A DNA stretch of 64,000 nucleotides from Paragyromitra xinjiangensis (taxonomy: Eukaryota; Ascomycota; Pezizomycetes; Pezizales; Discinaceae), in assembly GCA_038503065.1 (NCBI GenBank), contig JBCAMK010000021.1, positions 1,178,001 to 1,242,000 of the forward strand. Direction: 5' to 3'. The notes under the pieces were generated by a model. That model did no database searches, had not been told where the DNA came from, and saw nothing but the letters and a program-made list of their open reading frames with translations. Shown in pieces: positions 1 to 11,332 of this stretch (position 1 is the stretch's first letter; each line of letters opens with the position of its first letter). The translations under genes and the position numbers were made by a program.

Positions 1-789
1 TACCCGTGCGGAGGTTTCTGATGTCGGAAACGCCGTGCTTGACGGTGCCGACTGTGTCATGTTGTCTGGAGAGACCGCGAAGGGTGACTACCCGATTGAG
101 TCTGTGACCATGATGCACGAGACTTGCTTGCTCGCTGAGACTGCTATCTCATATGCTCCTCTGTTCAACGAACTCCGTAGCTTGACTGCTAGGCCAACTG
201 AGACCAGCGAGACCTGCGCCATTGCCGCTGTCAGTGCCAGTTTGGAACAGAAGGCTCGTGCTATCATTGTCCTCTCTACTTCCGGAGCTACTGCTCGTCT
301 CATTTCGAAATACCGCCCCAGCTGCCCTGTCCTTATGGTAATATTGCCCTCTTAAAGCCATCTTCAAGCTTTACTAACCACGGCGCAACAGATTACTCGC
401 AATAACAACGCGGCCCGATACTCTCACCTGTACCGTGGCGTATATCCATTCGTTTATCCCGAGGCTAAGCCCGATTTCAACAAAGCTATATGGCAAGATG
501 ATGTTGATAAGCGTTTGAGGTGGGGAATAAACGAAGCTCTTAGTCTAGGTCTGTTGACCAAGGGCGATACTGTCATTGCTGTGCAAGGCTGGAGGGGAGG
601 ATTGGGCAACACCAATACGTAAGAATAATCCCCCTCGCTTTTGATCCACTCTCTCTCCCTTTCCCTCCAATTTCCCTGTCTATTGCGCCAGGGGTAGGGA
701 AAAGCAGAGAAAGGGGATCATAGTGTATCAGCTCAATTTTGAACTAACTCTTGATGCTTAGTCTCCGTGTGCTCAACACCGAAGTTTAA
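1..789 (+). CDS. Pyruvate kinase, 3' part (gene runs off the left edge)
   Basis: Pyruvate kinase makes pyruvate and ATP from phosphoenolpyruvate and ADP, the last step of glycolysis, in the cytosol. About 196 C-terminal residues are visible, in exons 1-337, 392-618 and 762-789. The first exon reads [18 protein letters not shown] and goes on to [13 protein letters not shown], the conserved end of the catalytic barrel. The C-terminal domain follows, with [16 protein letters not shown] and an RGVYPF segment; it ends [12 protein letters not shown]. Introns are 338-391 (branch ACTAAC) and 619-761. Stopping at the TAA at 620 would lose the family's conserved NTLRV ending, so the third exon is preferred. 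The 5' end lies outside the window. Identification is from strong family resemblance. Confidence 0.95.
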
Positions 790-3451
790 AAATCACTATG
801 GTTCCCTGAATCGATTCACATCTGCTACAAATTTCGGAAAGGTCGGCGGCAGACTGGGGTGTGTGAGTCAGTTATGTAGGTGAATAATGTGGCGGTGTGG
901 GGAGGGTGCAACATCTGGGTTTCTCTCAGATGAGGAAGCAAAAGAAATAAAAAAATATTACATGACTTGCAGTGGAGATTTCTTTCCTTCTCTTTTTTTA
1001 CTTGGGATTTCTTGTTTTTTTCTTTCTCCTATCGGCGAATAGTAGAAAACCAATTCAAATAAACTGGATAATCATTCGTCATGAGGCCTTATTCCGTGCA
1101 GTAAGAGTTTCGCGTTGGAAGCTGTGACATGAATTATCCTTCGGTGGTCGGCCGTGAGCGATGAAGTGCTATAAGCATTGTAAGTATCAAGTCCCCTCGT
1201 GTTGTTTATAGTAGCGGTATACTTCCTCAACAAGGTTCAAAAAGTGTTAAACTCTGGAGCGAAGATGTACGAATGCCAGAACTTCTCGTAACGTATTTTC
1301 TTGTAAAGAACGGGGTTGTGCCGAGGCCAAAGGATGGGAACTGTCGAATATAGGCAAGTCGAGGCCTGAAATAAACCCTAACCCAACCCGAATGGCAAGG
1401 ATTCTGTTGCCTCGACCAGTAATAACGCAGTTCTGCTGTGCGGCCTCAATCGGGCTTCTTCACTAGTAACGAGGACCAAAGCATATTATTGTTCATCCTC
1501 TTCCCCACAAAGCAACAATGCGTTAGCCAATGGACACACGTGACTACGCGATATTATTGGGGTTCGCCTCACCCGTCACCGATATCTAGCTTAAATCTTC
1601 ATTGTGGGTGGTTTCGCTCAGTCATATTTGTTTTTGATCTACGAAGACGGACTCGCTGACAAGCTAGAATGTCTACTGGAAACCCGTCTACATCTACGAT
1701 ACTATCAACCCGACTAGGTATCCTACTCGGTGATCCCATTCTTAGCGATGGTGTCACGGATGCGAACTTATTCGATGGTAGAGATCATCTTCATCTCCGA
1801 ATCTCTTTCTCCGCGGCGAGGGAGGTGAAACAGTTCAGTGGGATGAGTGTCCACTTCAGCAAGGCAATTACCATATCCTAATTAGCGGTAGGCTTTCCTA
1901 CGTTTATATGGTCAAGTGGCTGTTGGGCTCCAATAAGTTCCCTGTGAAGTTTTGCTAGTCTGTGCTACTTCTCTTTCTACCGATGCTCGTATCGCGGTAC
2001 TTAGAGTAGGGCGTAAAGTGCCTAATGCCTATTGGAGTGTTTGGATAGGATTTGAAGCTGCCCGTTGTCCCACGAAGACCACCAGATCATCAACAACTAT
2101 GATTGCTGGATCGCCGTTGAGGTAACTAACGGTAGATCTACTAGCCTCGTCCGAAATGCAAGTTATACGATAGTCGAGATCCACTAAATTTGGCTACATC
2201 AACCGCGATACACAACCGGGCCTTGTAATACCATAAAACTCCCCAAGGCCCTATACGGAAGGGTTCTTGTAAGTATTATTTTTTTTCCCGTGGTCTTACC
2301 ATGTTGATATATTCACCCTAGAATGTAACAATAATAATAACAAATCCTACTAAAGTCTCTGCCAACTTACTAGTGATCGAAACAATAGGAAGTAATCGTC
2401 GCAGGAGCCCGTAAAACCCCGCGTTAGATGTGGACCATCTCAAAGTACAGCACCTGGCAAAGAGATCGGGAAACGGGTAGGGTGCTACGACTTCACTAGG
2501 AATCCAATGAAAGCCCTGAACCGCATGCTCTGTGGCTATCCCGTTCGTTGTAGAGTGCCACGCACTACCACTTATCTAATTGGTGATCACCTCGTATTAC
2601 AAGCCATTGGTATCACACTACCGTTCTCCAAGTTTTGTAGTGCGGGGTAGTCGAAGCATGTGATGAGAGTGGTAAATGCTAAAGCTAAGCTATTCAATTG
2701 GCGAATTACTCACGAGCCCGTAGAACTTAAACGTTTAAAAGCCTTATGCACGACACGATAATGTAAGCCAGGTTTACCACTAAGGAGGCGGGGGTTGCCA
2801 AATGTACGGCTCGTTGCGTCATGTAAATCACTCTCCTTACCTTTGGCATAGGCCTTCAGGTTGACGTCAAGGAAGGAACTGGAATATCCTCCCTTGCCTT
2901 GTAGGCGGTGGCTTGCGAAGTTTCACAGCCGCGACCATAATTAGACATTCTTATAATAAACTCACCGTTTGCCACTACCTGATTGGCAGCTTGTTAGGAT
3001 GCAAGATTTCTTGCACTTGATCGTATTTCCTGCGCAAATTAGTCCAATTGACTATGTGAACGTTACTAAAGGAAAATACCACAAGCAACTATTTTCCTTC
3101 TTCTTAATATTTATCATTGGTTCGTTATCCCCGGATTTGTTATGGAAGATCGTTTGTCGCTGGGCGACTGAAGGTGGCTCCAATCAGTGATCACTACTTA
3201 TATATCACTTCATTACCATCGGGGGAGGCGCAAGAAATAGTGAAAAATCGTGTAACGCTACTTACATCTATTCTCAAATATTTATAGAGCACCCTTTCCC
3301 CGTGCAGTACTGAAATTCTCCCAGGTTTCTGTGTCTCCCTCTAGATCTACTCTAACTTCTTTACCCAAAATATCCTCAACTCACGTATGCAATCCTATCT
3401 AAGACTTATATTAAAGGCTATAGGGCGGCTAATGCTTGTACAGATCTGAAG
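790..3451. other. Intergenic region without a supported gene
   Basis: About 2.7 kb between pyruvate kinase and the small secreted protein gene. Only short open stretches with no recognisable protein character are present (for example 1438-1659 and 1669-1881). I see no tRNA, clear repeat or coding remnant. The first 250 bases probably hold the pyruvate kinase 3' UTR. Confidence 0.6.
3278..3416 (+). promoter_or_regulatory. Possible TATA-type promoter of the secreted protein gene
   Basis: An ATATTTATAG element lies at 3278-3287, followed by a pyrimidine-rich leader. A second TATA-like element, TATATTAAAG, is at 3407-3416, only 36 bases before the start codon at 3452. The upstream element leaves room for a normal leader. 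The role is inferred from sequence and spacing only. Confidence 0.3.
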
Positions 3452-3784
3452 ATGAACTCGTTGACAAGATACCTCCTCCTCCTTCTCGTTGCTATCGTTG
3501 GTCTTACCAACGGTTATGTCCTTACACTCCTCTACCAGGACGGCGGGAGTGACACGTTTTCCAGTGGACTTCCTGGGCATTGCATGCCCGTCCCTCCAGA
3601 GATAATTTACGGGTTCTTCTTGAACGATCCAGAGATAGGTGTAGGTGTCACATTCTACGATAACCCGACTTGCGATGGTGGGTTTATACAATTTTGGCTC
3701 GAAGGTTATCAAACATTCGATGCGAATTCAAATATCCGGGGCTTTAACATTTCAGCCCCTTGTTTCTCCTCCGTTTGTACTTAA
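3452..3784 (+). CDS. Small secreted cysteine-containing protein (110 aa), function unknown
   Basis: Single-exon gene. The first 21 or so residues form a classical signal peptide: MNSLTRY, then a run of leucines and valines ending near LTNG. The mature part is about 89 residues, acidic and rich in Gly, Phe and Tyr, with four cysteines (44, 74, 104, 109) that could form two disulfides. The segment around GVTFYDNPTCDGG looks loosely like one Greek-key strand of a beta/gamma-crystallin or killer-toxin-like fold, but this is only an impression. It stands alone, with more than 2 kb of non-coding DNA on each side. Size, secretion and isolation fit a lineage-specific secreted protein or candidate effector. 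No homologue is recognised. Confidence 0.6.
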   Translation: MNSLTRYLLLLLVAIVGLTNGYVLTLLYQDGGSDTFSSGLPGHCMPVPPEIIYGFFLNDPEIGVGVTFYDNPTCDGGFIQFWLEGYQTFDANSNIRGFNISAPCFSSVCT

Positions 3785-6055
3785 GCAAGAGAGCTACTGG
3801 TGTAGTGCAAGTTTTTTACCATATTTCTTACCTGGCATTTACTGATTTGATTATCACTCGTTTTTTTGTGTTCTCTTCGAGCCTGATTTTTCATTTGGAC
3901 GTACCGAGAGTTACTATTTCCCTCTGATAATCGTTCTTATATCTAAGGCTGTGCTTGTCTATCGTTAAAGAAATATTAAAACGGGAAGAGGTGCAAATTC
4001 ACAGCTAGGACGAGGATATGCCTCCTTTGCAGCACGGATTTGCTTCAGCTTCCTTGATCATATGACGCTCAATTTAATTTGCATTTCATTATGTTTTTCT
4101 ACTCCAATCCCTTTACAATTCTCACTTAGACCCTTTCTCCCTACTGATACCGATTTTCGACTCAATTAATCGCGGGGCTATGTAGCTCATGACTAGATAA
4201 CATGACCTATGCTAAACTCGAAATTAGGCCGTTCTTCAACTGGAAGAGTCCAGTTGAGGGTATTTGGTAATAACGAGCTAGGCCTAGATTCTGTGTACAG
4301 CAGCATCCGGTTGACGGCCAACTCGTATCATTAAACCGTTACGCATCATACCCTATAGCCAGAGGTTTAATTATGTATCAATCACGGTGCGCAACCTACA
4401 CCGAGAGCAGGGCGATTATCAGTCACAAGCAATCAATTGTAGACATAACGCTATAAAAATTTGGACTTGGTGAGAGTAATCCTGCTTGGGTTCTTGAATT
4501 GGCGCCGAAAATATTTAGCTTAACTTCTAGTAACACTACAACCACAAGATAGATAGTCAAAAAATTACTATATAGCAATGGTCATAGTATAGTACCTATG
4601 GTAGGCAATTAAATACCAGCTGGCAAGCATACGTTGATGGAGATTCCTCTGGAAGAATCCCTACACACTCAAACGCCTTGTTAAGGCTGTTTCAAGGATG
4701 AGAGGAGAGAAGAGCTAACTATACAGAATACCCGTGAGTAACTTAGACTTCGAAAATTCCGGAGGGCGAAGCGACGCAATGTAGATCAACTGTATTAATT
4801 ATAAGATAATAGCAAAGTGCTAGATATACGTTAAAGTAACAAGTTAATTAAGTAGAGTTACATTTTTGGCGCTACATGAACATAAATAGTTTTCTATACA
4901 AATGTTTAGACAAAAGTAATTCGGTATTTACTAGGAGTGGCTGACTAAATTGTAACGCACAGAAAAAAGAGATAGGAAAAACCCCCTGATACCTCTTGGA
5001 TTATTAGACCCCATGATGCGCGATGTACGCTATACAAACTATATCATAGGCTATCACCTGCTTTTAGGTCTCATTCTCCGCTGCCCTGTCGAAAGGCTTC
5101 ATTTACGCCAATCGTGAGATACACAGCATAACATAATACATATATTCCATACGCAGTGTCTCGAGCTAGACGGCAATTGCTGATAAACGGGTAAGATATA
5201 CAGAGCATAGCCGAAAAAATGCCACTAGTATCCTTACTATCTCGTGGATCGTAGCTAAAGGTTTTTACTGACTTAAGCTAATGGTTTAGGAATTTCGCTT
5301 GCTATTCGTTTTTCACACACTTAAACCTCGAGTGTTCTTAGACAAACTTTAGCATTATCGCTAGTAATTGATGTGAAAATTGGGTTAAATGCGGAACTCA
5401 ACCCTCAGGTATAAAACAAGAAAAAGGAGCTAAAACGCGGAGTAATCCCACAACCCGAACCCCAACACGGACCAAAATCAAACATATACCCACTCGCCCA
5501 TTTCCTAACTCCAAGGACATAGCTTAAGGGAAATGCAGTCACTGTCCAGGGCTACCCAGCCCTCTTCATCCTAAACCTGCACGTCAATCATTGACATTAC
5601 TCGAACCCGAATTTAATGGTAACTATTTGTGGATTAACCATTCTTTAAAGCTATACATTTACATACATGTTTGTGCCGTGGTAGGTATTCCCAATCCTCC
5701 ACTATACCCCTCCCCACTAGAATCATAGACAGAATTGAACAAAAAAAGCACCTACAAAAATTACATAACTTAAACTACTGTGATATCATCGAAGAAAAGC
5801 AATCATAAAAACTCCCGCCCCAAAGAAAAGTCGTAAAGACCCCATAACCCGAGAAAAAGAATACAATGGAAATCTCATCATCCATCCATTTTTTGTGTCG
5901 TTAAAGCAGGTTCCCAGAGTCAAAGAAGAAAAAAATCATCATAAACCCCTAAGCGTAATCGTAAAAGAAAAGGAAAGGGCATCATGAGCACATCGTAAAT
6001 CCGTCTATTTCAACCCAAATCATAACAAAAGAAAGAAAAATCACCTCGACTTAAC
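3785..6055. other. AT-rich intergenic region, nothing recognised
   Basis: About 2.3 kb, most AT-rich between roughly 4.5 and 5.3 kb. There is no open reading frame of note, no tRNA and no clear repeat. The right end probably holds the 3' UTR of the minus-strand b561 gene. The composition would fit an old, heavily mutated repeat, but I see no remnant that proves this. Confidence 0.5.
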
Positions 6056-8464
6056 TCAAGTCCAAGGATCTTGCGAATCATCCGCATACCCAATACTACT
6101 ACTCATTAATGTACTACCTGCTGGACCCGCACTGCTCGTCCCGCCTAACCTCTCTTCCCGTCTCTTCCTTCGCCTATAATCCTTCGCCAACTCGTGCTCC
6201 ATCTCTGAGCCTGCCGATGCGCTCACCACACTCCCACGCTGACTAGGTGATACGCCCCCTCCAAGACCAGTATATGTCATTCCAGGTAACGGCACTCCCG
6301 AGTTCACAGGCGTCGTAATGAGCTCTCGCGGTGGCTCTGGTGGCGACGGCGGCTGAGAGCGGTGTTGAGCTCGACTAGGCTGCGGCGGGATTGCACTAGC
6401 ACCTCCAAGGAGTCCCCCACTATGTCCAGCAATAGTTGTGGAGACATTCGAGTCTGGAGCCGGGGGCGAGAAAACGTTACTACTGCTTCCTTCAACATCT
6501 GCTGGGTCAATAGACGAGGACCGGCGGGACCGGCGAGCAGAACCGGAGCGCCGCATTTGCCGCTCACGATCCATACTCATTTCCCTCTGCGCTGCTCTGT
6601 CTGCCCTTTGTCGTGCGCGCTCTTTGCGGTCGCGCTCGGCCTCGTCAGTGGGGATTCGGCGGACGGTGACGGATTTCCCATCAGGGTTGACACGGACTTG
6701 GACGGACACGTTCGGATTCTTCTTGGAGAGGCGGATGGTTTCGAAGCCGGGAGTTGCTTCCCGGCGGTCTAGGGTTAGGTATTCATTGCTGTGGGAGATG
6801 GGAAGCCTGATTATATCCTCGTTCGACCGTCCGCGGGAGTGGCTTTGCCTGCGTGCATGTGGTTCTGGCGGCATCGGCAGTGGCATCATAGGCGGTTCAA
6901 CAACATTGCCTTGGGGACCATGAAGAGGAGGCCCGTGGATAAATCCGTTGTCGGCTTCCATGTAACGTCCGTCCATCATTGGGGAGGGTGGCATATCTTC
7001 ATACTGCTGCGCTGGAACAGGCTGGTACGGGTATGTTCGATGGTTTCCGGAGGACATCGCACTAACTTCGGAGACGGGGCTAGAGAGGCCACCGACACCG
7101 CCGCTATTAGTACGGTCAGAGAGATAGGGCGATTCAGGAACAATAGGTTCTGGCATAGGGATGGGTTGATGTAGAGTAGAGTGACCGAGGGTTGTGCTGT
7201 CCCGATATCCGGTTTCTCGCATTGGGTTATTCTGGCCGTTGCGTTGATCATTACGTTGGGCGTAACGGTCTTGGTTATCGATATGAAGGAGAGCACTCTC
7301 GGGGCCAGAAATGTGGGATGGTATACTCGGGACGGGAGGAATTTGGTTCTGCCGTCCGGGGGGCGCATGAAGCCCAGCCATGGGGAGGCTATGAGCACTA
7401 GGCGCTCGACTGGTTTCGAAAGATGTTCCACGATCATCTATTACCAACTGTTCACTTTCCCTGTTCATGCCCGACTCGCGCTTCTTGAACACGTTTGAGA
7501 ACAAGCTAAACCTCGCGCGTCTCGGGGTCTGTAGTACGTGTTCCGGATCCTCGTACGGTCGAGAGTTGCCAACGTCACTTTGGTGTGGGGTAAGGGCGGA
7601 GTGTTCTCTCTCCGACATTTCGTGGTGAGGAAGGTCACCACTGGGGCTAATGAAGCCATGAGTGAAGTAGCCGCGGGTGCGAAGGAACTCCAGAACGAAC
7701 CAAGCCAAGAGGAAGATGGCAACGAAGACAGCGTAAAGGATAAAAAGGACCATCGGCGAGCCATAAACGTAGAGACCGAGGGGGATTTGCGCGATTCCAA
7801 GGAGGAAAATGCCACGTCCGAGCCAATGATGCAGCATCGTGTGAAGTGCAATCCTCTTCCGAAGCTGTTTGGAATTACGCCAGCGCACGAAAGCGCCGAA
7901 GAGAGACTGGAAGATCACTCCGACATACAAAGTCGTTCCGATGATCTATTCCAGGTCAGCAGCCGCCGTCGGCCAAAGGAGTGAAATCTCCAAATTTTGT
8001 GGAAGACTTACATGATGCGGATTGGATCCCCAGTTGTCTCGGCCAACAGCAACAAAACCAGCAATAAACGTAACCGTCAAGCACAAAACACTTGCGATGT
8101 TGAGGCCTATGTGCCCATACATCGCTATCCTAGGATTTCGTCCATGGTAGAAAAACCTTGCGCAAATGAGAGCAGAGGGTATAAACAGCAGAAAAGCCAG
8201 TGCTGCAAATACTCCGTGGACGGCAATGAGTTTAGCATATTTCTTGTCTCCTGCTGCTGCATGGCTTGCTCCTAGGCCTGTGCGACAAAAAATAAACTAA
8301 TTAGTAGATGTTCAATTTTGTTGTCGCTGAGGTGACTAGTGGGGTGACATACCGTTTGCAACCATGTCAGCGTACGGAAGTCCTACCAGCGGCGGCAAGA
8401 GGTATAGATTTAGTCTTGAATTGTAAGTGCCATCGCGAGCACTGCCGCCAACTTGGGGCGCCAT
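6056..8464 (-). CDS. Cytochrome b561-type integral membrane protein with long disordered tail (755 aa)
   Basis: Three exons: 8464-8353, 8277-8012 and 7945-6056, joined in phase. The first 180 or so residues are membrane helices with the histidine pattern of the b561 / ferric-reductase-like fold: H58 (AVHG), H93 (YGHIG), H125-H126 (NPHH) and H165-H166 before WLGRG. These would hold two b-type hemes and pass electrons across a membrane. No signal peptide or DOMON domain precedes the helices, unlike many b561 fusions. From about residue 205 the protein is a low-complexity tail of more than 500 residues rich in Ser, Pro and Arg, with one charged, helix-prone segment. The start was chosen as the ATG whose short exon splices in frame into the first helix. 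Substrate and location are unknown. Confidence 0.8.
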
Positions 8465-9955
8465 CGTGGGAACCAGGCGACCCTCTCTCTCCCTGCTCCT
8501 CTTCCCTAGCACCGACCAAAATTGAAGTTTTGTCCTTTCCTTTCCTTTCCCTTCCTTCCTGTCCTTCCGTTGGAATGCGTCGCCTTGTAGTCGTTGAAAA
8601 AACCAAAAAATCTCCAAAAACGGCCGTCGAAATTCGTAATATTCTCGCGACCCTAGAATGCGTAAAGGATAGCCAGGAGAACAGTGGTGCGCGTGGAGGT
8701 GAAGACCCTTCAAAGGAGAAGAGAAAGGTGTGGTAGTAAATCCCGCGGGAGGAGGTTGGGGGGAAACAGAGAAAAGCCGGTCCACAAATCAATTAGGATC
8801 ACAAGAGGCTCAACACCGTGGCCAGCCCCCCCAATTAACGTTGAGCTCTTACAGCAACTGAAACATCACCAATGGCGGCAATAGCCACAACAAGAGGAAT
8901 CGAGATGAAGTCTCCCAGATCCTCCCGAACGTACGTAAGACCCAGGACGAGAAATGCTTGTGTCCGACTGGGCGTGTCAAAGAGACATCCAGAGGAAGCT
9001 GCAGGGAAATCAGCAGAAACTCAGAAACTCAGTGACTGACAGCCACAGAATCCCATCTGCATTGCCCTCCCTCGCAATAAAGTCCTCGCCGACGGATCTC
9101 CCTCTTCCCCCACACCTTCCATGTGCTGAACCCTGTCTCTTGCTGTCGGCAACAACGTTGGCCACCATCGTGAGCTGTCATTGGCGATCTCGGCTAAACA
9201 TCATGCCGTTATTGGTTAGCCCCGTTGCCTAGCTGGTTGTCGCCAAGGGATATTCCAGCCACTGCCCGTCCGCCAGCCACGGAACCCTGGTTTTGGCCTC
9301 CGTGGCTTCCGTGGCTTTCGTGGAGCCATGACGAGTGACAAGCGCTGACCGGCAACACCCTCCTGAGACGTTGGATATTTGGCCCGCTATTTTCGTTCCG
9401 TACCCTATGCAGGTCCTGGGTTTAGAAGGGAAAGGACAAGCACCAAGCTATTCCCAGTCACAATATGCCTGCCGTGGCCCAATTGCACTTTCCCACGCAC
9501 CCTAACGTGGCCGTGATGTCATGGTTTATCACTCGCTTAATTCAGAGCAAGCACAATCTAACACAAGCCATGATCGACTTCAACGATCTTATTGTAATTC
9601 CTCAGGCGCCCTTACGTTACAACAGGCGCCCCTGCTCGCGTGATGAAATGAGCTAAAAGACCAAAATATTTGGCTAAGGTGAACAATTCACCGAAACGTA
9701 TGATTTTCTCTCCTCGGGCTCTTGTCCACTAACTTAACCTAGGCGCCAGACAACCCGGGTAATCAGATGTTTTGTCACGCGTTTCTGTTGCCGCTGGTGG
9801 TGCATCGGGACCTAGTTTCATACTCAGCTACATACATGTACTCTAGGCAGTATTTGTCTCCAATTGACACACGGTTGTGTTGGTTGTCAAATAGTGAATG
9901 TAACCGAAACACATCGTACGCCTTCAAAAAAGCCAGCTAGGCCATGAGACCACGT
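8465..9955. other. Intergenic region between the b561 gene and tRNA-Ala
   Basis: About 1.5 kb. The left part is the b561 promoter. The rest has short, unconvincing reading frames (8684-8884, 8954-9232, 9465-9656). A local run of CCGTGGCTT-like words occurs at about 9270-9325. No gene is supported. Confidence 0.5.
8536..8575 (-). promoter_or_regulatory. Polypyrimidine/polypurine tract upstream of the b561 gene
   Basis: A TCCTTTCC-like tract on the plus strand (purine-rich on the coding strand) lies 72-111 bases upstream of the b561 start codon at 8464. Such tracts are common in fungal core promoters. The role is inferred from position. Confidence 0.35.
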
Positions 9956-10057
9956 GGGGATGTGGTTTAGTGGTATAATACCTCTTTAGCATCGTGAGCA
10001 TCTAAAGATGATCGTTTGGATTAGAGGTGGTCCGGGGTTCGATTCCCCGCGTCTCCA
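9956..10057 (+). tRNA. tRNA-Ala (anticodon AGC) with a 30-base intron
   Basis: The acceptor stem GGGGATG pairs with CGTCTCC and includes the G3-U70 pair that marks alanine tRNAs. The anticodon stem is CCTCT (9981-9985) with AGAGG (10023-10027). The anticodon AGC is at 9988-9990, and an intron at 9992-10021 follows position 37. The T arm is CGGGG-TTCGATT-CCCCG, which also serves as the internal B box; the A box is TGGTTTAGTGG. A TTTTTT run at 10058, just after the gene, fits RNA polymerase III termination. The D stem is weak, with one mismatch. The mature part is identical to the second copy at 10748. Confidence 0.92.
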
Positions 10058-10747
10058 TTTTTGCCGCGCATCCAGGTAATCAGCCAGGTTTATAGGCTTA
10101 GTACTATAAAACGGTGGTGTGAAGATTTTATAAGCGAGAGCGGCGATGTTCAACTATGAAGTGGATGTTTTGATCGGTAGTATCTACTAGTTCTAGCACT
10201 CGTTCTAGCACTCGTTCTCGAGCTCGAACTTTCCAGAAGGATATCTATAGAAAGCCTACTTGTAGAATCTATTTCAATCCTAGAGTGGTTAGTAACAACT
10301 CAGGAGTGTACAGCCGGCCTGTACCTGTACTGGGTGGGCTGGCTACCATAGCGAAATCCCTACATGCAGTTGTAATTGGCCACACGTTCTCCGCCCTTAA
10401 AGACACTTGTTCCCAACAACAGGTGGACTGCATTTGAATATAACCTCCCTTGTCATGAGCAAGAACATCGAGCCGCTTCCCGTATAACCACAGGAAATTT
10501 CCTATAAATATGCAGCCAAAACAGCGAAGAGAATCGTTCTAGCAATTCTTGTGAACAATCTCCTCAGTTAAGATGAGCGGCGCAATGGTTGGTAACCTCC
10601 CGATACATAGATAGCCTTGAAAGTCATTATAAATCAAGAGACACCAGCTACATGTATGTTCCAAGGTTTCTAGGGTCTACTACGCTTCTAGATTGAATTA
10701 ACCCAAATCCTTGGTATTGCGATTTCCGACCCTTAACAATCACAGTT
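10058..10747. other. Spacer between the two tRNA-Ala genes
   Basis: About 690 bases with no gene. It contains a small tandem repeat, GTTCTAGCACTC, 2.4 copies at 10190-10218. Flanking sequence does not look duplicated, so the tRNA pair does not seem to come from a recent large tandem duplication. Confidence 0.6.
10190..10218 (+). repeat. 12-base tandem repeat, 2.4 copies
   Basis: The unit GTTCTAGCACTC occurs at 10190-10201 and 10202-10213, followed by a partial GTTCT. It runs directly into a palindromic CTCGAGCTCGA stretch. No function is evident. Confidence 0.7.
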
Positions 10748-10843
10748 GGGGATGTGGTTTAGTGGTATAATACCTCTTTAGCAAGTCAACGTCGTTGATA
10801 TCTGGATTAGAGGTGGTCCGGGGTTCGATTCCCCGCGTCTCCA
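10748..10843 (+). tRNA. tRNA-Ala (anticodon AGC) with a 24-base intron
   Basis: Same mature sequence as the gene at 9956: the same acceptor stem with G3-U70, the same CCTCT/AGAGG anticodon stem, and the same T arm and terminal A. The anticodon is at 10780-10782. The intron at 10784-10807 is six bases shorter than in the first copy and largely different in sequence, apart from the shared TGGAT at its end. Confidence 0.92.
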
Positions 10844-11332
10844 TTTTGCTTCCTTGTTTTGCTCTCCTCTCGTAAAGAGGGAGCGTATAATCATTGCCGG
10901 GATCTCAATAGATACGGATTTATGAAGATTTGTCAGGAATCACTTTGTTTCTGGTCGTCTGTTCTCGCCCCGCGTAAAACAAATGAAGATGTAGGGAATC
11001 GCCTATAACTCAATCTAGTTGAAATAGACTCCAAACCGGCTATAGATAGATAGATAGATATTTCATTCTCGCATCCAGCCCTTAGGCTATGCTCCAAACC
11101 GGCTAGTTTACAGGTACTTATTTCCTAATCAAATAAAGACTATGGCAATCGTGCTTTACCGGTCACTAACACTTCTATGCCTCCCGAGGGGCTGCTAGGT
11201 TTTATATTCTTTTGAAAACTCATGCAACCCTCGCGCTTACAAGGGATGGATGGTGCATGTCTAGAATTGTAAAAGTTTTATTCTTGAGAAACTGCATAGC
11301 AAATAAGTACACGCCCAGCATACACAAATTAT
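10844..11332. other. Intergenic region holding a retroposon scrap
   Basis: About 490 bases between the second tRNA and the end of the xylulokinase gene. The only clear feature is the short insertion at 11043-11091 with its target duplication. The right part is presumably xylulokinase 3' UTR. Confidence 0.6.
11029..11105 (-). mobile_element. Very short retroposon insertion (49 bases) with a 14-base target duplication
   Basis: CTCCAAACCGGCTA occurs at 11029-11042 and again, perfectly, at 11092-11105. Between them are 49 bases. On the minus strand these read as a short stem-forming stretch (AGCCTAAGGGCTGGATGCGAG) and end in a TATC tetranucleotide tail. A long target duplication with a simple-repeat 3' tail is the mark of target-primed reverse transcription by a LINE-type element. 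This copy would be an extreme 5' truncation. Related tails are seen at 31873-31923 and 54972-55030. Confidence 0.7.

Noticed and set aside
620..622. TAA as the end of pyruvate kinase
   Set aside because: It overlaps a GTAAGA donor. Splicing to 762 gives the family-typical NTLRV ending.
6362..7984. Several plus-strand open frames of 100-160 residues across the b561 tail
   Set aside because: They are antisense to a well-supported coding exon and reflect its low-complexity Ser/Pro/Arg composition.
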